Positions 43,919-53,276 of a DNA stretch of 64,000 nucleotides are shown here, one piece after another. A program made the position numbers and the translations under genes. Under the pieces are notes generated by a model. It was not told the origin of the DNA and made no database searches. It saw only the letters and a program-made list of their open reading frames with translations. Position 1 is the first letter of the stretch, and each line of letters begins with the position of its first letter. The stretch comes from Aliikangiella sp965214955. GTDB lineage: Bacteria > Pseudomonadota > Gammaproteobacteria > Enterobacterales > Kangiellaceae. The stretch is taken from assembly GCA_965214955.1 (NCBI GenBank), contig CBDCCU010000009.1:1178001-1242000 (forward strand). Direction: 5' to 3'.

Positions 43919-44482
43919 ATGGCTACATATACTACTAATGATTTTCGATCAGGCATGAAATTTATGCTCGATGGCGAGCCTGTGTCGATTGTAGAAAATA
44001 ACTTTGTTCGTCCAGGAAAAGGACAGGCTTTTGCGAAAACAAAAGTACACTTTTTATTAACCGGTCGTATCGTTGAAAAAACCTTTAAGTCGGGTGAAAA
44101 CTTTGAACCTGCCGATGTAATGGACACCGATATGGAGTATTTATATACCGATGGTGAATATTGGCACTTTATGGATCCTAGTAGCTTTGAGCAAGTAGCC
44201 GCTGACGCAAAAGCGGTAGGTGACAATGTAAAGTGGCTAAAAGAGCAAGACTCTTGCATGGTAACTTTATTTAATGGCACACCCATTTCAATTACCCCAC
44301 CTAATTTTGTTGTGCAAGAAGTAATTGATACTGATCCTGGTTTAAAAGGCGACACTAGTGGCAGTGGCGGTAAGCCTGCAACTTTGGAGTCTGGCGCAGT
44401 TGTTCGAGTGCCATTGTTTGTGCAAATTGGCGAAAAAATTAAAGTAGATACTCGAAACGGAGAGTATGTTTCTCGCGCTTAA
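43919..44482 (+). CDS. efp: Elongation factor P
   Basis: 187 residues, three beta-barrel domains mimicking tRNA shape. It relieves ribosomes stalled at polyproline. The modified residue is Lys34, in the loop VRPGKGQAF, as in EpmA/EpmB-type EF-P. Start ATG 43919 gives the family N-terminus MATYTTNDFR. Confidence 0.97.
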   Translation: MATYTTNDFRSGMKFMLDGEPVSIVENNFVRPGKGQAFAKTKVHFLLTGRIVEKTFKSGENFEPADVMDTDMEYLYTDGEYWHFMDPSSFEQVAADAKAVGDNVKWLKEQDSCMVTLFNGTPISITPPNFVVQEVIDTDPGLKGDTSGSGGKPATLESGAVVRVPLFVQIGEKIKVDTRNGEYVSRA

Positions 44483-44492
44483 ACACCTTTAA

Positions 44493-44520
44493 AAAAGGCA
44501 TGGTTTTTATGCTATGCCTT
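44493..44520 (+). terminator. Weak hairpin between efp and epmA
   Basis: AAAGGCAT (44493-44500) pairs with ATGCCTTT (44513-44520). The following tract is only moderately T-rich, so this may be an attenuator that lowers epmA relative to efp and not a full stop. Confidence 0.45.
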
Positions 44521-44534
44521 TAACTTCCTTTTAG

Positions 44535-45458
44535 ATGAACATTTTACAAATTAGAGCGCAAAAATTAGCCCTGCTTAGAGCGCACTTCGATAACTCTGGC
44601 GCAATAGAAGTGGACACTCCACAATTACGTCATTTCACGGTTACCGATCCTTATATGAATGCTATGCAAGTTGTTTGCAATGAGCAGAAATTTCTTGGTT
44701 ACCTGCAAACTTCGCCCGAATATGCCATGAAAATACTTTTAAGTTATCATTCGGGTGATATTTACCAATTAGGCAAAGTGTTTAGAGCCAATGAAAATAG
44801 CAACGCTCATGCTTGTGAGTTTACTATGCTTGAATGGTATAGGTTAGGCTGGAATTACCAGCAACTGATGGAAGAAGTTAAAACGGTTATTGGTTTGGTT
44901 ACAAACATTAATCATTCTACTGAACTGACTTACAAGCAAGCATTTATTCGATATTTGCGGATTGATCCTTTTAAAATAAAAATGAATGAATTAAGGCAAT
45001 TTGCAATTAATCAACTTGGAGAGCTTCCTGATAATATGCTTAAAGATGACTATCTCAGTCTGTTATTTGCTAGCAAAATAGAGCCAGAATTTAACCCTAA
45101 ACTCATTACTTTTGTCACTCAATTTCCAGCCAGTCAGGCATCACTTGCAGAAAAAAAATGGGTTAATGAAAACCATGTAGCGCTTAGGTTTGAAGCTTAT
45201 TGTGGCGGTTTAGAACTTGCCAATGGATTTGAAGAGTTAACCGATGTTAAAGAGCAATTATTAAGATTTGAACAAGATAATCAAATTAGGCAACAACTTG
45301 GTTATACCACACAATCTATAGATCCTGATTTTATCAGTGCGTTAGAAAGTGGCCTGCCTCATTGCTCTGGTGTGGCAGTTGGTTTTGATCGATTGCTTAT
45401 GTTAGCAACACAATCTGAAAATATTCGTCAGGTTTTACCCATGAGCTTTAAGGGCTGA
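44535..45458 (+). CDS. epmA: EF-P--(R)-beta-lysine ligase EpmA
   Basis: Lysyl-tRNA-synthetase-like enzyme without the anticodon-binding domain, 307 residues. It attaches (R)-beta-lysine to EF-P Lys34. Class II motifs are visible: YLQTSPEYAMK, QLGKVFRANE for motif 2, and GVAVGFDRLLML for motif 3. It begins 52 bases after efp. EpmC (the hydroxylase) is not in the window. Confidence 0.95.
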   Translation: MNILQIRAQKLALLRAHFDNSGAIEVDTPQLRHFTVTDPYMNAMQVVCNEQKFLGYLQTSPEYAMKILLSYHSGDIYQLGKVFRANENSNAHACEFTMLEWYRLGWNYQQLMEEVKTVIGLVTNINHSTELTYKQAFIRYLRIDPFKIKMNELRQFAINQLGELPDNMLKDDYLSLLFASKIEPEFNPKLITFVTQFPASQASLAEKKWVNENHVALRFEAYCGGLELANGFEELTDVKEQLLRFEQDNQIRQQLGYTTQSIDPDFISALESGLPHCSGVAVGFDRLLMLATQSENIRQVLPMSFKG

Positions 45459-45482
45459 GATAAAGTGGGTATTTTTAAAAGG

Positions 45483-45515
45483 TAAAAAAAATGCACCAGT
45501 TGAAGGTGCATTTTT
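45483..45515. terminator. Bidirectional terminator between epmA and csp
   Basis: ATGCACC (45491-45497) pairs with GGTGCAT (45505-45511); seven A precede the stem and five T follow it, so it can end transcripts of both convergent genes. Confidence 0.88.
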
Positions 45516-45536
45516 ATCAAACCTAACAATCAACGA

Positions 45537-45743
45537 TTAAATCGCAACTACATTTTCGGCTTGAGGTCCTTTTTGGCCTTGAGAAATAGTAAATTGTACT
45601 TGTTGGCCTTCTGCTAAAGTTTTAAAACCTTCATCTTGAATAGCGCTAAAGTGAACAAAAACATCTGGGCCAGATTCTTGCTCGATAAATCCAAAACCCT
45701 TTTTCTCATTAAAAAATTTAACTTTTCCAGTTACGGTAGACAT
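45537..45743 (-). CDS. Cold-shock domain protein (CspA family)
   Basis: 68 residues: single OB-fold cold-shock domain with RNP1 KGFGFIEQ and RNP2 VFVHFSAI. It binds single-stranded RNA and acts as an RNA chaperone. ATG 45743 has AAGGAA upstream; a longer in-frame reading would start inside the leader and is rejected. A strong promoter lies about 145 bases upstream, leaving a long leader as in thermosensing cspA genes. Confidence 0.95.
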   Translation of the reverse strand: MSTVTGKVKFFNEKKGFGFIEQESGPDVFVHFSAIQDEGFKTLAEGQQVQFTISQGQKGPQAENVVAI

Positions 45744-45885
45744 AAAAACATTCCTTAAACAAACATAAATATATTCTGCTAAAAAATCGGGGTTACTTAT
45801 GAATTGCAGAATCAATAAAAAATCGGCAAGATTTTTTTAATAATGGCGCAGACACAAATATAGCCTTGATCTAAAAGCATTTTTG

Positions 45886-45913
45886 ATTATACAGAACCTT
45901 AATAGTGGGTCAA
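45886..45913 (-). promoter_or_regulatory. Sigma-70 promoter of the cold-shock gene
   Basis: On the minus strand, TTGACC (45913-45908) and a perfect TATAAT (45891-45886) are separated by 16 bases. Transcription would start near 45879, giving a leader of about 136 nt before the csp ATG. This is one of the clearest promoters in the window. Confidence 0.8.
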
Positions 45914-45940
45914 ATTATTTGCTGAGCTTGTCATTTAACC

Positions 45941-46798
45941 TTAACTTTGAGTCACTAGCTTTTCGCCAAGAATTAAATCGTCGCCACTAATCATTGACTT
46001 TTTCCATTGCCAATTTGATTTTTCCATCAGCAAAATAACCGTAGAGCCAAGTTTAAAGCGACCCATTTCTTTACCTTTTTTAATCTCAATAGATTCCTGC
46101 TGATAATTCCAATGAGACACATTGCTTTTAGTGGGCGGTGTGACAGTGCCATGCCAAGTGGTTTCTACACTACCAACAATGGTTGCGCCAACGGCTACCA
46201 TAGCCATTAATCCAAATGGTGTATTAAAATAGCTGACAACACGCTCATTGCGAGCAAATAAATTAGGCACGTTATTGGCGGTTAGCGGATTAACTGAAAA
46301 TAACTTGCCAGGAATATGAGCCATAGAATGTAACTTGCCGTCACATGGCATATGAATGCGGTGATAATCTTTGGGGGCAAGATAAATGGTGCAAAACTCG
46401 CCGTTATCAAAACGACTTGCCATTTGTTGATCTCCCGCTAAAAGTTCTAAAACCGAATAGTGGTGTTTTTTAGCCTGAATAATACGACCTTTTTCAATTG
46501 TTCCAAATTGGCTCATTGCACCATCAACTGGAGAGCAAAGTGATTGGGTATCATTATCTATAGGGCGAGACTCGGGTTTTATGGCTCGGGTAAAAAAGTC
46601 GTTAAAACAGGCATATTCGGTTAAGCTTGGCTCAACAGCATTGCTCATATCAATGTTATAGGCTTTGGCAAACTGGGTGATAAATAAATTTTTAAACCAA
46701 GGAGCCTTAACATCGGCTAGTTTACCAGCGGCAATGGATACGGCATGTTGTGGAAGTAAATATTGTGAAACGATCTTTAATTGGTCACCAAACGACAT
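45941..46798 (-). CDS. psd: Phosphatidylserine decarboxylase
   Basis: 285 residues; makes phosphatidylethanolamine at the inner membrane. The self-cleavage site that generates the pyruvoyl group is LGST in FKLGSTVILLM, close to the C-terminus. Catalytic His segments DYHRIHMP and the SPVDG motif are present. In many gammaproteobacteria psd lies near rsgA, orn and mot genes, consistent with motAB next door. Confidence 0.96.
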   Translation of the reverse strand: MSFGDQLKIVSQYLLPQHAVSIAAGKLADVKAPWFKNLFITQFAKAYNIDMSNAVEPSLTEYACFNDFFTRAIKPESRPIDNDTQSLCSPVDGAMSQFGTIEKGRIIQAKKHHYSVLELLAGDQQMASRFDNGEFCTIYLAPKDYHRIHMPCDGKLHSMAHIPGKLFSVNPLTANNVPNLFARNERVVSYFNTPFGLMAMVAVGATIVGSVETTWHGTVTPPTKSNVSHWNYQQESIEIKKGKEMGRFKLGSTVILLMEKSNWQWKKSMISGDDLILGEKLVTQS

Positions 46799-46910
46799 TG
46801 TAAGCCTTAAGATTTAAGATAAAACGCGCATTTTACCTAGGTTGTTAATAAATGTCAGGTTTTAGGCGAATTCTTCTATCTTTAACTATAGTTAAAAGAC
46901 TTATAAGATA

Positions 46911-47176
46911 TATACCCGTTCTCCTTCAAGATGCATGTTTCAGTGTTCAGCCAAAAAGTTTGAACAAGGCGGAGCTTGCAGGAAATGGTAAGCCCTTTTC
47001 AAAAGCTGCAACGTAGTGCAAGCTTTTTGGCTGAGCACCCGAAGGGCTAGGCAGTAAGCCAACCTCTTCTTCGTTATCAATGCTTGAATGAGAGTGACTA
47101 ATCCTGCGCATTAATGCCTCAAATAGGATGGCTTACTGACTTGCTGAAACATGCATCTTGAAGGAGAGCGGGTATA
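46911..47176. mobile_element. 266-bp MITE-like element with 33-bp inverted ends
   Basis: Ends 46911-46943 and 47144-47176 are 33-base inverted repeats with one mismatch, starting TATACCCGTTCTCCTTCAAG. Inside are further nested palindromes: TCAGCCAAAAAG (46948) with CTTTTTGGCTGA (47023), and CAGTAAGCCA with TGGCTTACTG nearer the right end. It encodes no protein. The flanking bases suggest a possible TA duplication. It sits in the 408-base space between psd and motA, ending only 30 bases before the motA start, so it could carry or alter the motAB promoter. Smaller relatives are at 37235-37290 and 34722-34742. Confidence 0.8.
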
Positions 47177-47206
47177 ATTAACAGATAATATTTAAGCGAA
47201 ATCTAA

Positions 47207-48061
47207 ATGACTGTTTTTATTGGTGGAATTATTGTTTTAGCGGCTGTTTTAGGTGGCTATGTTTTATCTCATGGTGAACTTGCTGCTTTGTGGCAACCTT
47301 TTGAGCTTTTAATTATTGGCGGTGCTGCCTTTGGTGCCTTTATTATTGCCAACCCCATAAAAGTAACCTTAAATACATTTAAAAGTTTCCCTCAACTGAT
47401 TAGTCCTAGCCCGTTTTCTAAGGTGCTTTATCTTGAGCTGTTATCTTTAATGTTTCAGCTATTTAGCGTTATTAGGCGAGAAGGCTTAATCTCTATTGAG
47501 CGACATATAGAAGATCCTGAAGACAGTGAAATATTTAGTCGATTTCCGTTAATTAGCCAAAATCATCATGCCATGGATTTTATCTGTGATTATCTTCGGT
47601 TAATGGTGATAGGTGATATGACATCTTACGAACTAGAAAATCTAATGGATATCGATTTAGAAACTCATCATCACGAAAAGCTGGCTCCTTCTCATGCGAT
47701 AGCAAAAGTTGCTGATGCTCTGCCTGGGTTTGGTATTGTTGCTGCGGTGCTAGGTATTGTCATTACCATGCAGTCTTTAGGTGGACCACCAGAGGTTATT
47801 GGTGTTCATGTTGCGGCTGCTTTGGTAGGGACATTTTTAGGAATTTTGCTCGCTTATGGTTTTGTTGCCCCATTGTCAAATGCACTTGAATATCGAGCCA
47901 CAGAAGAGAGTAAGTTTTTTGAATGTATAAAGGTTTGTATTTTGGCCTCAATAAATGGAATGCCGCCACAAATTGCTGTTGAGTTTGGGCGTAAAACCTT
48001 AACTAGTAATGTTAGACCAAACTTTTATGAGTTAGAAGACTGTGTTAAAGGGTTAAGATAA
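47207..48061 (+). CDS. motA: Flagellar motor stator protein MotA
   Basis: 284 residues, four membrane helices. The last two, LPGFGIVAAVLGIVITMQSLGG and AALVGTFLGILLAYGFV, line the ion channel and contain the usual Pro residues. The large cytoplasmic loop has charged residues that contact FliG (REGLISIERHIEDPEDSEIF). Length and motifs match the proton-type MotA of E. coli and not the shorter PomA. Start ATG 47207, just past the MITE-like element. motB follows after 79 bases. Confidence 0.94.
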   Translation: MTVFIGGIIVLAAVLGGYVLSHGELAALWQPFELLIIGGAAFGAFIIANPIKVTLNTFKSFPQLISPSPFSKVLYLELLSLMFQLFSVIRREGLISIERHIEDPEDSEIFSRFPLISQNHHAMDFICDYLRLMVIGDMTSYELENLMDIDLETHHHEKLAPSHAIAKVADALPGFGIVAAVLGIVITMQSLGGPPEVIGVHVAAALVGTFLGILLAYGFVAPLSNALEYRATEESKFFECIKVCILASINGMPPQIAVEFGRKTLTSNVRPNFYELEDCVKGLR

Positions 48062-48140
48062 ATTGATTGATACCTGTTTGCTTTTAATAGGCTAAAACAA
48101 ATACCCCTAAGTAGAGCCCGTGTAACTATTAAGAAGATTA

Positions 48141-49007
48141 ATGATGGAAGAGCACGAAAAAGCCAAACCAGTAATTATTAAAAAAGTGAAACGGAATGTT
48201 CACGGACATCATGGTGGTAGTTGGAAAGTAGCTTTTGCTGACTTTGCAACGGCAATGATGGCGTTTTTTCTTTTGCTTTGGTTAATAGGAAACACCAGTG
48301 AAGATCAAAAGCGGGCAATAAGTGGTTATTTTCATGATCCTTCGGGTTTTTCAGATAAAGGTGGCTCAAAACCCAATGTGATTGGTGATAAAGGACAAAA
48401 TGCTTCAATTATTGAGTTTGATAATATTCAACCAGAAACCGAAGAAGTAGAAGAGTTAACCGAAACCGACATTGAAAAATTAGCCGAAGAACAAGAGACT
48501 GCTCGGCTAGAATTGCTAAAGCTTGAGTTAGAGTCTTTGGTTGATAATAGTGATGCATTTGAGCAATTTAAAGATCAAGTGATCATTGACATTACGCCGT
48601 CGGGGTTAAGAATTCAAATTGTTGATAAAGATAAAAGACCAATGTTTGACAGTGGTAGTGCAGAGCCCAAAAATTATTCACGAGTGATCTTAAATAATTT
48701 AGCTGGAGTATTAAAACAAGTACCCAATAAGCTTAGTGTTACGGGGCATACTGACGCTACGCCGTATGTAGAAAAAGAAAATTATGGCAACTGGGAACTA
48801 TCGGCCGATAGAGCAAATTCAGCTAGAAGAGAGCTGTTAAAAGGAGGGATTTTAGAAGATAAAATTGCTAGAGTTGAAGGGTTTTCTTCTTCAATATTAT
48901 TTGATGCGCAAAATCCTTATGATCCAATCAATAGACGTATAGCCATTATTGTGCTTAAATCGAGTGTCGCAGAAAACATTGAAAAACAAGTGCTTGGGGT
49001 AGAATAA
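48141..49007 (+). CDS. motB: Flagellar motor stator protein MotB
   Basis: 288 residues. The single membrane helix carries the proton-accepting Asp in WKVAFADFATAMMAFFLLLW. The periplasmic plug/linker region precedes an OmpA-like peptidoglycan-binding domain (about 165-275) with VTGHTDATPYVEKENYGNWEL and NRRIAIIVL. An ATG at 48144 would remove only one residue. It completes the stator with MotA; no other flagellar genes are in the window. Confidence 0.94.
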   Translation: MMEEHEKAKPVIIKKVKRNVHGHHGGSWKVAFADFATAMMAFFLLLWLIGNTSEDQKRAISGYFHDPSGFSDKGGSKPNVIGDKGQNASIIEFDNIQPETEEVEELTETDIEKLAEEQETARLELLKLELESLVDNSDAFEQFKDQVIIDITPSGLRIQIVDKDKRPMFDSGSAEPKNYSRVILNNLAGVLKQVPNKLSVTGHTDATPYVEKENYGNWELSADRANSARRELLKGGILEDKIARVEGFSSSILFDAQNPYDPINRRIAIIVLKSSVAENIEKQVLGVE

Positions 49008-49064
49008 TTAGAATGAGCAAATTAGGGCGAGCAAATTAGAACGAGTGTAGTTGCCGAGTGAATA

Positions 49065-51626
49065 ATGATTAAAAGCGAAACTCAAGAAACTCAACAAAAC
49101 CAATTAGAGTCGGCATTATTTGAAATTACGGCTTGTGCTGTTGATTCACATTCAATTAAAGAATATGCACAAAAGCTTCACTCTATTATCGACAAGCTCA
49201 CCAACGCAAAAAACTTCTTTGTTGCTTTATATAAAAATAACAATCAAATAATCGACTTTGTCTATATTGCCGATGAATACGACAGTTTAAGTATTGAGTC
49301 GGTGCTCAATCAGTTAAGTAGCAAAGAAATTGAACGAACATTAACAGGCTATTTGCTAAAAACTAAAAAAACTCAACATATATTAAGTGAAGAAGTTGAT
49401 AACTTAATTAAAAATGGCGTTGTTGATAATGTAGGAGAACCCAGCTCTGACTGGCTAGGCGTTCCTTTAATGTATGATTCAGAAATATTGGGCGCACTGG
49501 TTATTCAAAGCTACCAAGAAAACTTTATCTATTCTGATAAAGATGTGGCAATTATGGAGTTTGTTGCTCGCCAGACAGCACTAGTGATAAAGAGTAAGCA
49601 AGCCCAAATAGATTTAATAGCAACCAACCGAGAGCTAGAAACACGGGTAAAAGAAAGAACTCAAGCGCTTAACTCTACAAATGAAGCGCTTAAAGAAGAA
49701 ATTAATCAAAGAATTGAAAGCCAACAAGTTCAAGAAGCACTTTTTCAGATAACCGAGCTCGTTTCAACCTCAAATGATTTAGTTGATTTATATCAAGGTG
49801 TTTATAACATTATTAATCGTTTAATGTTTGCTAGAAACCAGTACATTGCTTTATTAACAAAAGATAAAAAGCATATTGAGTTTCCATTTTTTAAAGATGA
49901 ATTCGATGATGTACCAAAAAGCCGAAGTATTTCTAAAGATGCCAATTTTACCGAAAAAGTGCTTACTTCTGGAAAGTCTGTTCTTTACCAAAGGCGTGAA
50001 ATAGAAGAAGTCGAAAGTGTGGGAACACGCAGTAAAAGTTGGCTAGGCGTACCACTTAATGATAAAGGCAATGTTTTTGGGGTGTTGGCTATCCAAAGTT
50101 ATCAGTCAGACAAAACTTATACACAACAAGACAAACAAGTATTAACCACAATAGGTCAGCAAGTAGCAACGGCTATCTTACGAAAAAAAGATGCCGACTC
50201 GCTATTAATTGTTCACGAATCTTTAGAGCGAAGGGTAAAAGAAAGAACTTTTGAATTAGAAGAAACGATTAAAAAAAGGAAAAAAGTAGAAGAAAGACTA
50301 GCCTTTGAAACATTACACGACTCTCTTACAGGGCTGCCTAACCGAGGACATTTAAGTAAAAAGCTAAATGACTTGCTTTTAGGCGAGTTTCGTCACCAAC
50401 AAATAATGGCATTGTTATTTTTAGATCTTGATCGGTTTAAGGTTATTAATGATAGCTTAGGGCATCATATTGGCGATCAGTTTTTAATTGCGGTAGCACA
50501 TAGGCTTCAAGAATGTGTAAGAGCAGAGGATTTAGTTGCTCGACTTGGTGGTGATGAATTTTGCATTTTAATGCCATCAATAAAAAGAAATAGTATTGCT
50601 TTTAGTCTTTGTGCAAGGTTATTAAAAGCCCTTAAAAAGCCGTTAGAAGTTTCGGGACATTCGTTAATTACCAGTGCTAGCATTGGTGTTCGTTTAGTTA
50701 GTCCGCTAGATGCTTCTGCCGAAGTGATCATGAGTGATGCCGATGCAGCCATGTATCAAGCTAAACATCAAGGTAAAAACCAATATTGCGTTTTTGATTC
50801 TAATATTAAAAAGCTTGTAACCGATAGAATGGTAATGGAAAACGAGCTTCGTGAAGCGGTTGAGAAAAAACAATTATTTTTAATGTATCAGCCTATTGTT
50901 GATATTGTTTCAAATGAGTTGGTTGGACTTGAAGCTTTGGTTCGATGGCGACATAAGGATAAAGGCTATATTTCACCTGAAAAATTTATTGCGGTTGCAG
51001 AAGAAACGGGCATTATAGTTGAGCTAGGTGAAGCGGTTATTGATATGGCTTGCAAAAAACTGAGTGAACTACAAAAAGATCCTAACTTAAATAAACTATA
51101 TATCAATATTAATGTTTCTCCAGTGCAAATTTTATCGCGAAACCTTGATCAAGTATTAAGAAATGCAATTAACGCTTATAAAATATCAACCAAATATTTG
51201 CGTGTAGAAATAACCGAAAGTATTTTAATTGAAGATTACACTACGGCATTATCTTTTGTACGAGAAATGCGAGCAATGGGAGTAAAAATTTATTTAGATG
51301 ATTTTGGTACAGGTTTTTCTTCACTAAGTTATTTGCATAAATTTCCATTCGATGTCATTAAACTTGATCGTTCATTTATTGATGCGCTAAATGAATCACA
51401 TAGCAATTTTGCCATTGTAGAGTCAATTGTATTGTTAGCTAATAACCTAGATATTCCCATTGTTGCAGAAGGTGTAGAAACTAAAACCCAGCTTCAACTC
51501 ATTAAAAAAATGGGTTATCGCTATGGACAAGGCTATTATTTTTCTAGGCCAGTTAAAGCGAGTGAAATTGCTCAATTAAAAAATGAAATACATTCTAAAG
51601 TGGAAGATATTAATTTAAGCGAATAA
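49065..51626 (+). CDS. Dual GAF, GGDEF-EAL cyclic di-GMP signalling protein
   Basis: 853 residues. Domains: GAF (about 15-180), coiled-coil (about 185-220), second GAF (about 225-385), coiled coil, GGDEF (about 430-590) and EAL (about 605-845). The catalytic GGDEF is intact (RLGGDEFCIL), the EAL motif is GLEALVRW, and DDFGTGFSSL and VAEGVET support phosphodiesterase activity. It lacks membrane segments. The two GAF domains are similar to each other (both contain WLGVPL and IQSYQ), implying internal duplication. It follows motB by 57 bases and may tune motility. Confidence 0.9.
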   Translation: MIKSETQETQQNQLESALFEITACAVDSHSIKEYAQKLHSIIDKLTNAKNFFVALYKNNNQIIDFVYIADEYDSLSIESVLNQLSSKEIERTLTGYLLKTKKTQHILSEEVDNLIKNGVVDNVGEPSSDWLGVPLMYDSEILGALVIQSYQENFIYSDKDVAIMEFVARQTALVIKSKQAQIDLIATNRELETRVKERTQALNSTNEALKEEINQRIESQQVQEALFQITELVSTSNDLVDLYQGVYNIINRLMFARNQYIALLTKDKKHIEFPFFKDEFDDVPKSRSISKDANFTEKVLTSGKSVLYQRREIEEVESVGTRSKSWLGVPLNDKGNVFGVLAIQSYQSDKTYTQQDKQVLTTIGQQVATAILRKKDADSLLIVHESLERRVKERTFELEETIKKRKKVEERLAFETLHDSLTGLPNRGHLSKKLNDLLLGEFRHQQIMALLFLDLDRFKVINDSLGHHIGDQFLIAVAHRLQECVRAEDLVARLGGDEFCILMPSIKRNSIAFSLCARLLKALKKPLEVSGHSLITSASIGVRLVSPLDASAEVIMSDADAAMYQAKHQGKNQYCVFDSNIKKLVTDRMVMENELREAVEKKQLFLMYQPIVDIVSNELVGLEALVRWRHKDKGYISPEKFIAVAEETGIIVELGEAVIDMACKKLSELQKDPNLNKLYININVSPVQILSRNLDQVLRNAINAYKISTKYLRVEITESILIEDYTTALSFVREMRAMGVKIYLDDFGTGFSSLSYLHKFPFDVIKLDRSFIDALNESHSNFAIVESIVLLANNLDIPIVAEGVETKTQLQLIKKMGYRYGQGYYFSRPVKASEIAQLKNEIHSKVEDINLSE

Positions 51627-51722
51627 TAAAAGAAAAAATTGGCATAGATTTTATACTTTTTATTCATTCGTAAAATTTATTGATCGTGATTAACAGTGGC
51701 ACATTATAAGGCTAAAATTTCA

Positions 51723-52256
51723 ATGAAAAAATATGTTATCTTTTTTACCTTATTTATTATCAGTTTTAATGTAATTGCTGCCGATAGGTATAGAGGATCT
51801 ATCTCAGGAAAAATTGTAGAAAGTAATGGACATGTTTTTGTTGGGGGAGCAGGGTTTACCGATGGTGTTTATTTTAAAGGAAAAGATACCATTAACTTTA
51901 GGCAAGAACGAGGTCAAAAAGTTAGATTAAGTAAAGAAGGTTTTTTAACCTCTAATGAAATTAACAACAAATACCATATGATTGCTAAAATTTTAAATAG
52001 AAAAGATGATGCTTTTAAAATGTCGATAACCGCGTATCATAATTTTCTTGTCTTTAATGCTAGTGGTAAGTCAACTTTAAAATCAACTAAGCTGTTTGAC
52101 AAAATGATAAAGGGTCAACTAAACAGCAAAAACAGTTATCAAATTATAGAAGACGGTAAAGCAAATTTTTATGTTGACATTAATATTGATAAAGTTTTTT
52201 CAACCGAAGAACTAAAGTTGTTACATTCGCAAGGTAAATGGCCTACTAGCAATTAG
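51723..52256 (+). CDS. Exported protein of unknown function
   Basis: 177 residues with a Sec signal (MKKYVIFFTLFIISFNVIAA). The mature part is basic, contains no Cys and looks beta-rich; no family recognised. ATG 51723 is preferred over an upstream GTG at 51696, which would put nine residues before the signal. It lies alone between the GAF-GGDEF-EAL gene and gluQ. Confidence 0.7.
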   Translation: MKKYVIFFTLFIISFNVIAADRYRGSISGKIVESNGHVFVGGAGFTDGVYFKGKDTINFRQERGQKVRLSKEGFLTSNEINNKYHMIAKILNRKDDAFKMSITAYHNFLVFNASGKSTLKSTKLFDKMIKGQLNSKNSYQIIEDGKANFYVDINIDKVFSTEELKLLHSQGKWPTSN

Positions 52257-52294
52257 TTTTACATTGTTATTGGTTTTTTAGTTTATCAATTAAT

Positions 52295-53173
52295 ATGACT
52301 CAACATATAGGCCGCTTCGCACCAACCCCATCAGGACCACTCCATTTTGGCTCTTTAGTGGCGGCGCTTGGTAGTTATTTAATTGCTAAAAGCCAAGGTG
52401 GAAAATGGCTTGTTCGAGTGGAAGATCTTGATCCACCTCGTGAACAAGCTGGTGCGACTAAAAGCATTATTAAAACCCTTGAAGCTTTTGGTTTTGAATG
52501 GGATGGCGATATTGTTTATCAAAGCCAAAGATCTCAATATTACCTCAATGCAATTAGTCAGCTGAAAGATCAAAGTGTTAGTTATTATTGCTGTTGTTCG
52601 CGTAAGCAAGTAGAGCAAAGAAATTCTGGTGTTTATGATGGATATTGCCGCGATAAAAATTTAGGTGAAAGTGATGCAGCGCTTAAAGTAAAATTTGGAT
52701 CAGGTTTTTCTCATTTTTACGATCATATTCAAGGTGATTGTGTTTTTGATAGTCCCAATGATATTCAAGATTTTGTGATCCAAAGACGCGACAAGCTTTT
52801 TGCTTATCAGTTAGCCGTTGTAGTCGATGATATTGAGCAACAAATTAATCATGTGGTACGCGGAGCCGATATTTTAGATTCAACACCAAGGCAAAATTTT
52901 TTATATCATTGTTTTAACAAATCGTCTCCAGATTATTATCACTTGCCATTGGTTGTTGATGAGCAAGGTCGCAAGTTAAGTAAAAGCCAGTTAGATCCAG
53001 CAATAAAAACTGATAAAGCCAGTCAATTGTTAGTGCAGGCGCTTAAGCATTTAGGGCAAAAAACACCAGATGATCTTGAATATGGCAAGCCGAGTGAGAT
53101 TTTGGCTTTTGCGATTGGTGCTTGGGATACCTATCTTATCTCTCAAAACCCTCAACAAATAAAACCTCTATAA
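52295..53173 (+). CDS. gluQ: Glutamyl-Q tRNA(Asp) synthetase
   Basis: Truncated glutamyl-tRNA synthetase that attaches glutamate to queuosine at position 34 of tRNA(Asp). 292 residues without an anticodon domain. The HIGH-type motif is in FAPTPSGPLHFGSLVAALGS, the KMSKS-type motif is GRKLSKSQ, and Cys residues in YCCCSRK and GYCRDK form the zinc site. It acts on the base made through QueE and QueC encoded at 5.7-7.1 kb. Confidence 0.95.
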   Translation: MTQHIGRFAPTPSGPLHFGSLVAALGSYLIAKSQGGKWLVRVEDLDPPREQAGATKSIIKTLEAFGFEWDGDIVYQSQRSQYYLNAISQLKDQSVSYYCCCSRKQVEQRNSGVYDGYCRDKNLGESDAALKVKFGSGFSHFYDHIQGDCVFDSPNDIQDFVIQRRDKLFAYQLAVVVDDIEQQINHVVRGADILDSTPRQNFLYHCFNKSSPDYYHLPLVVDEQGRKLSKSQLDPAIKTDKASQLLVQALKHLGQKTPDDLEYGKPSEILAFAIGAWDTYLISQNPQQIKPL

Positions 53174-53276
53174 GTGTTTAATTTGACACAAGTTTGTTGT
53201 CGTGGGTTAATAGAGAGATAATAAGCGTTCTAAAAGCTAGAAACCCCATAACAATAAAATTAAAGGAGATAAAAGT

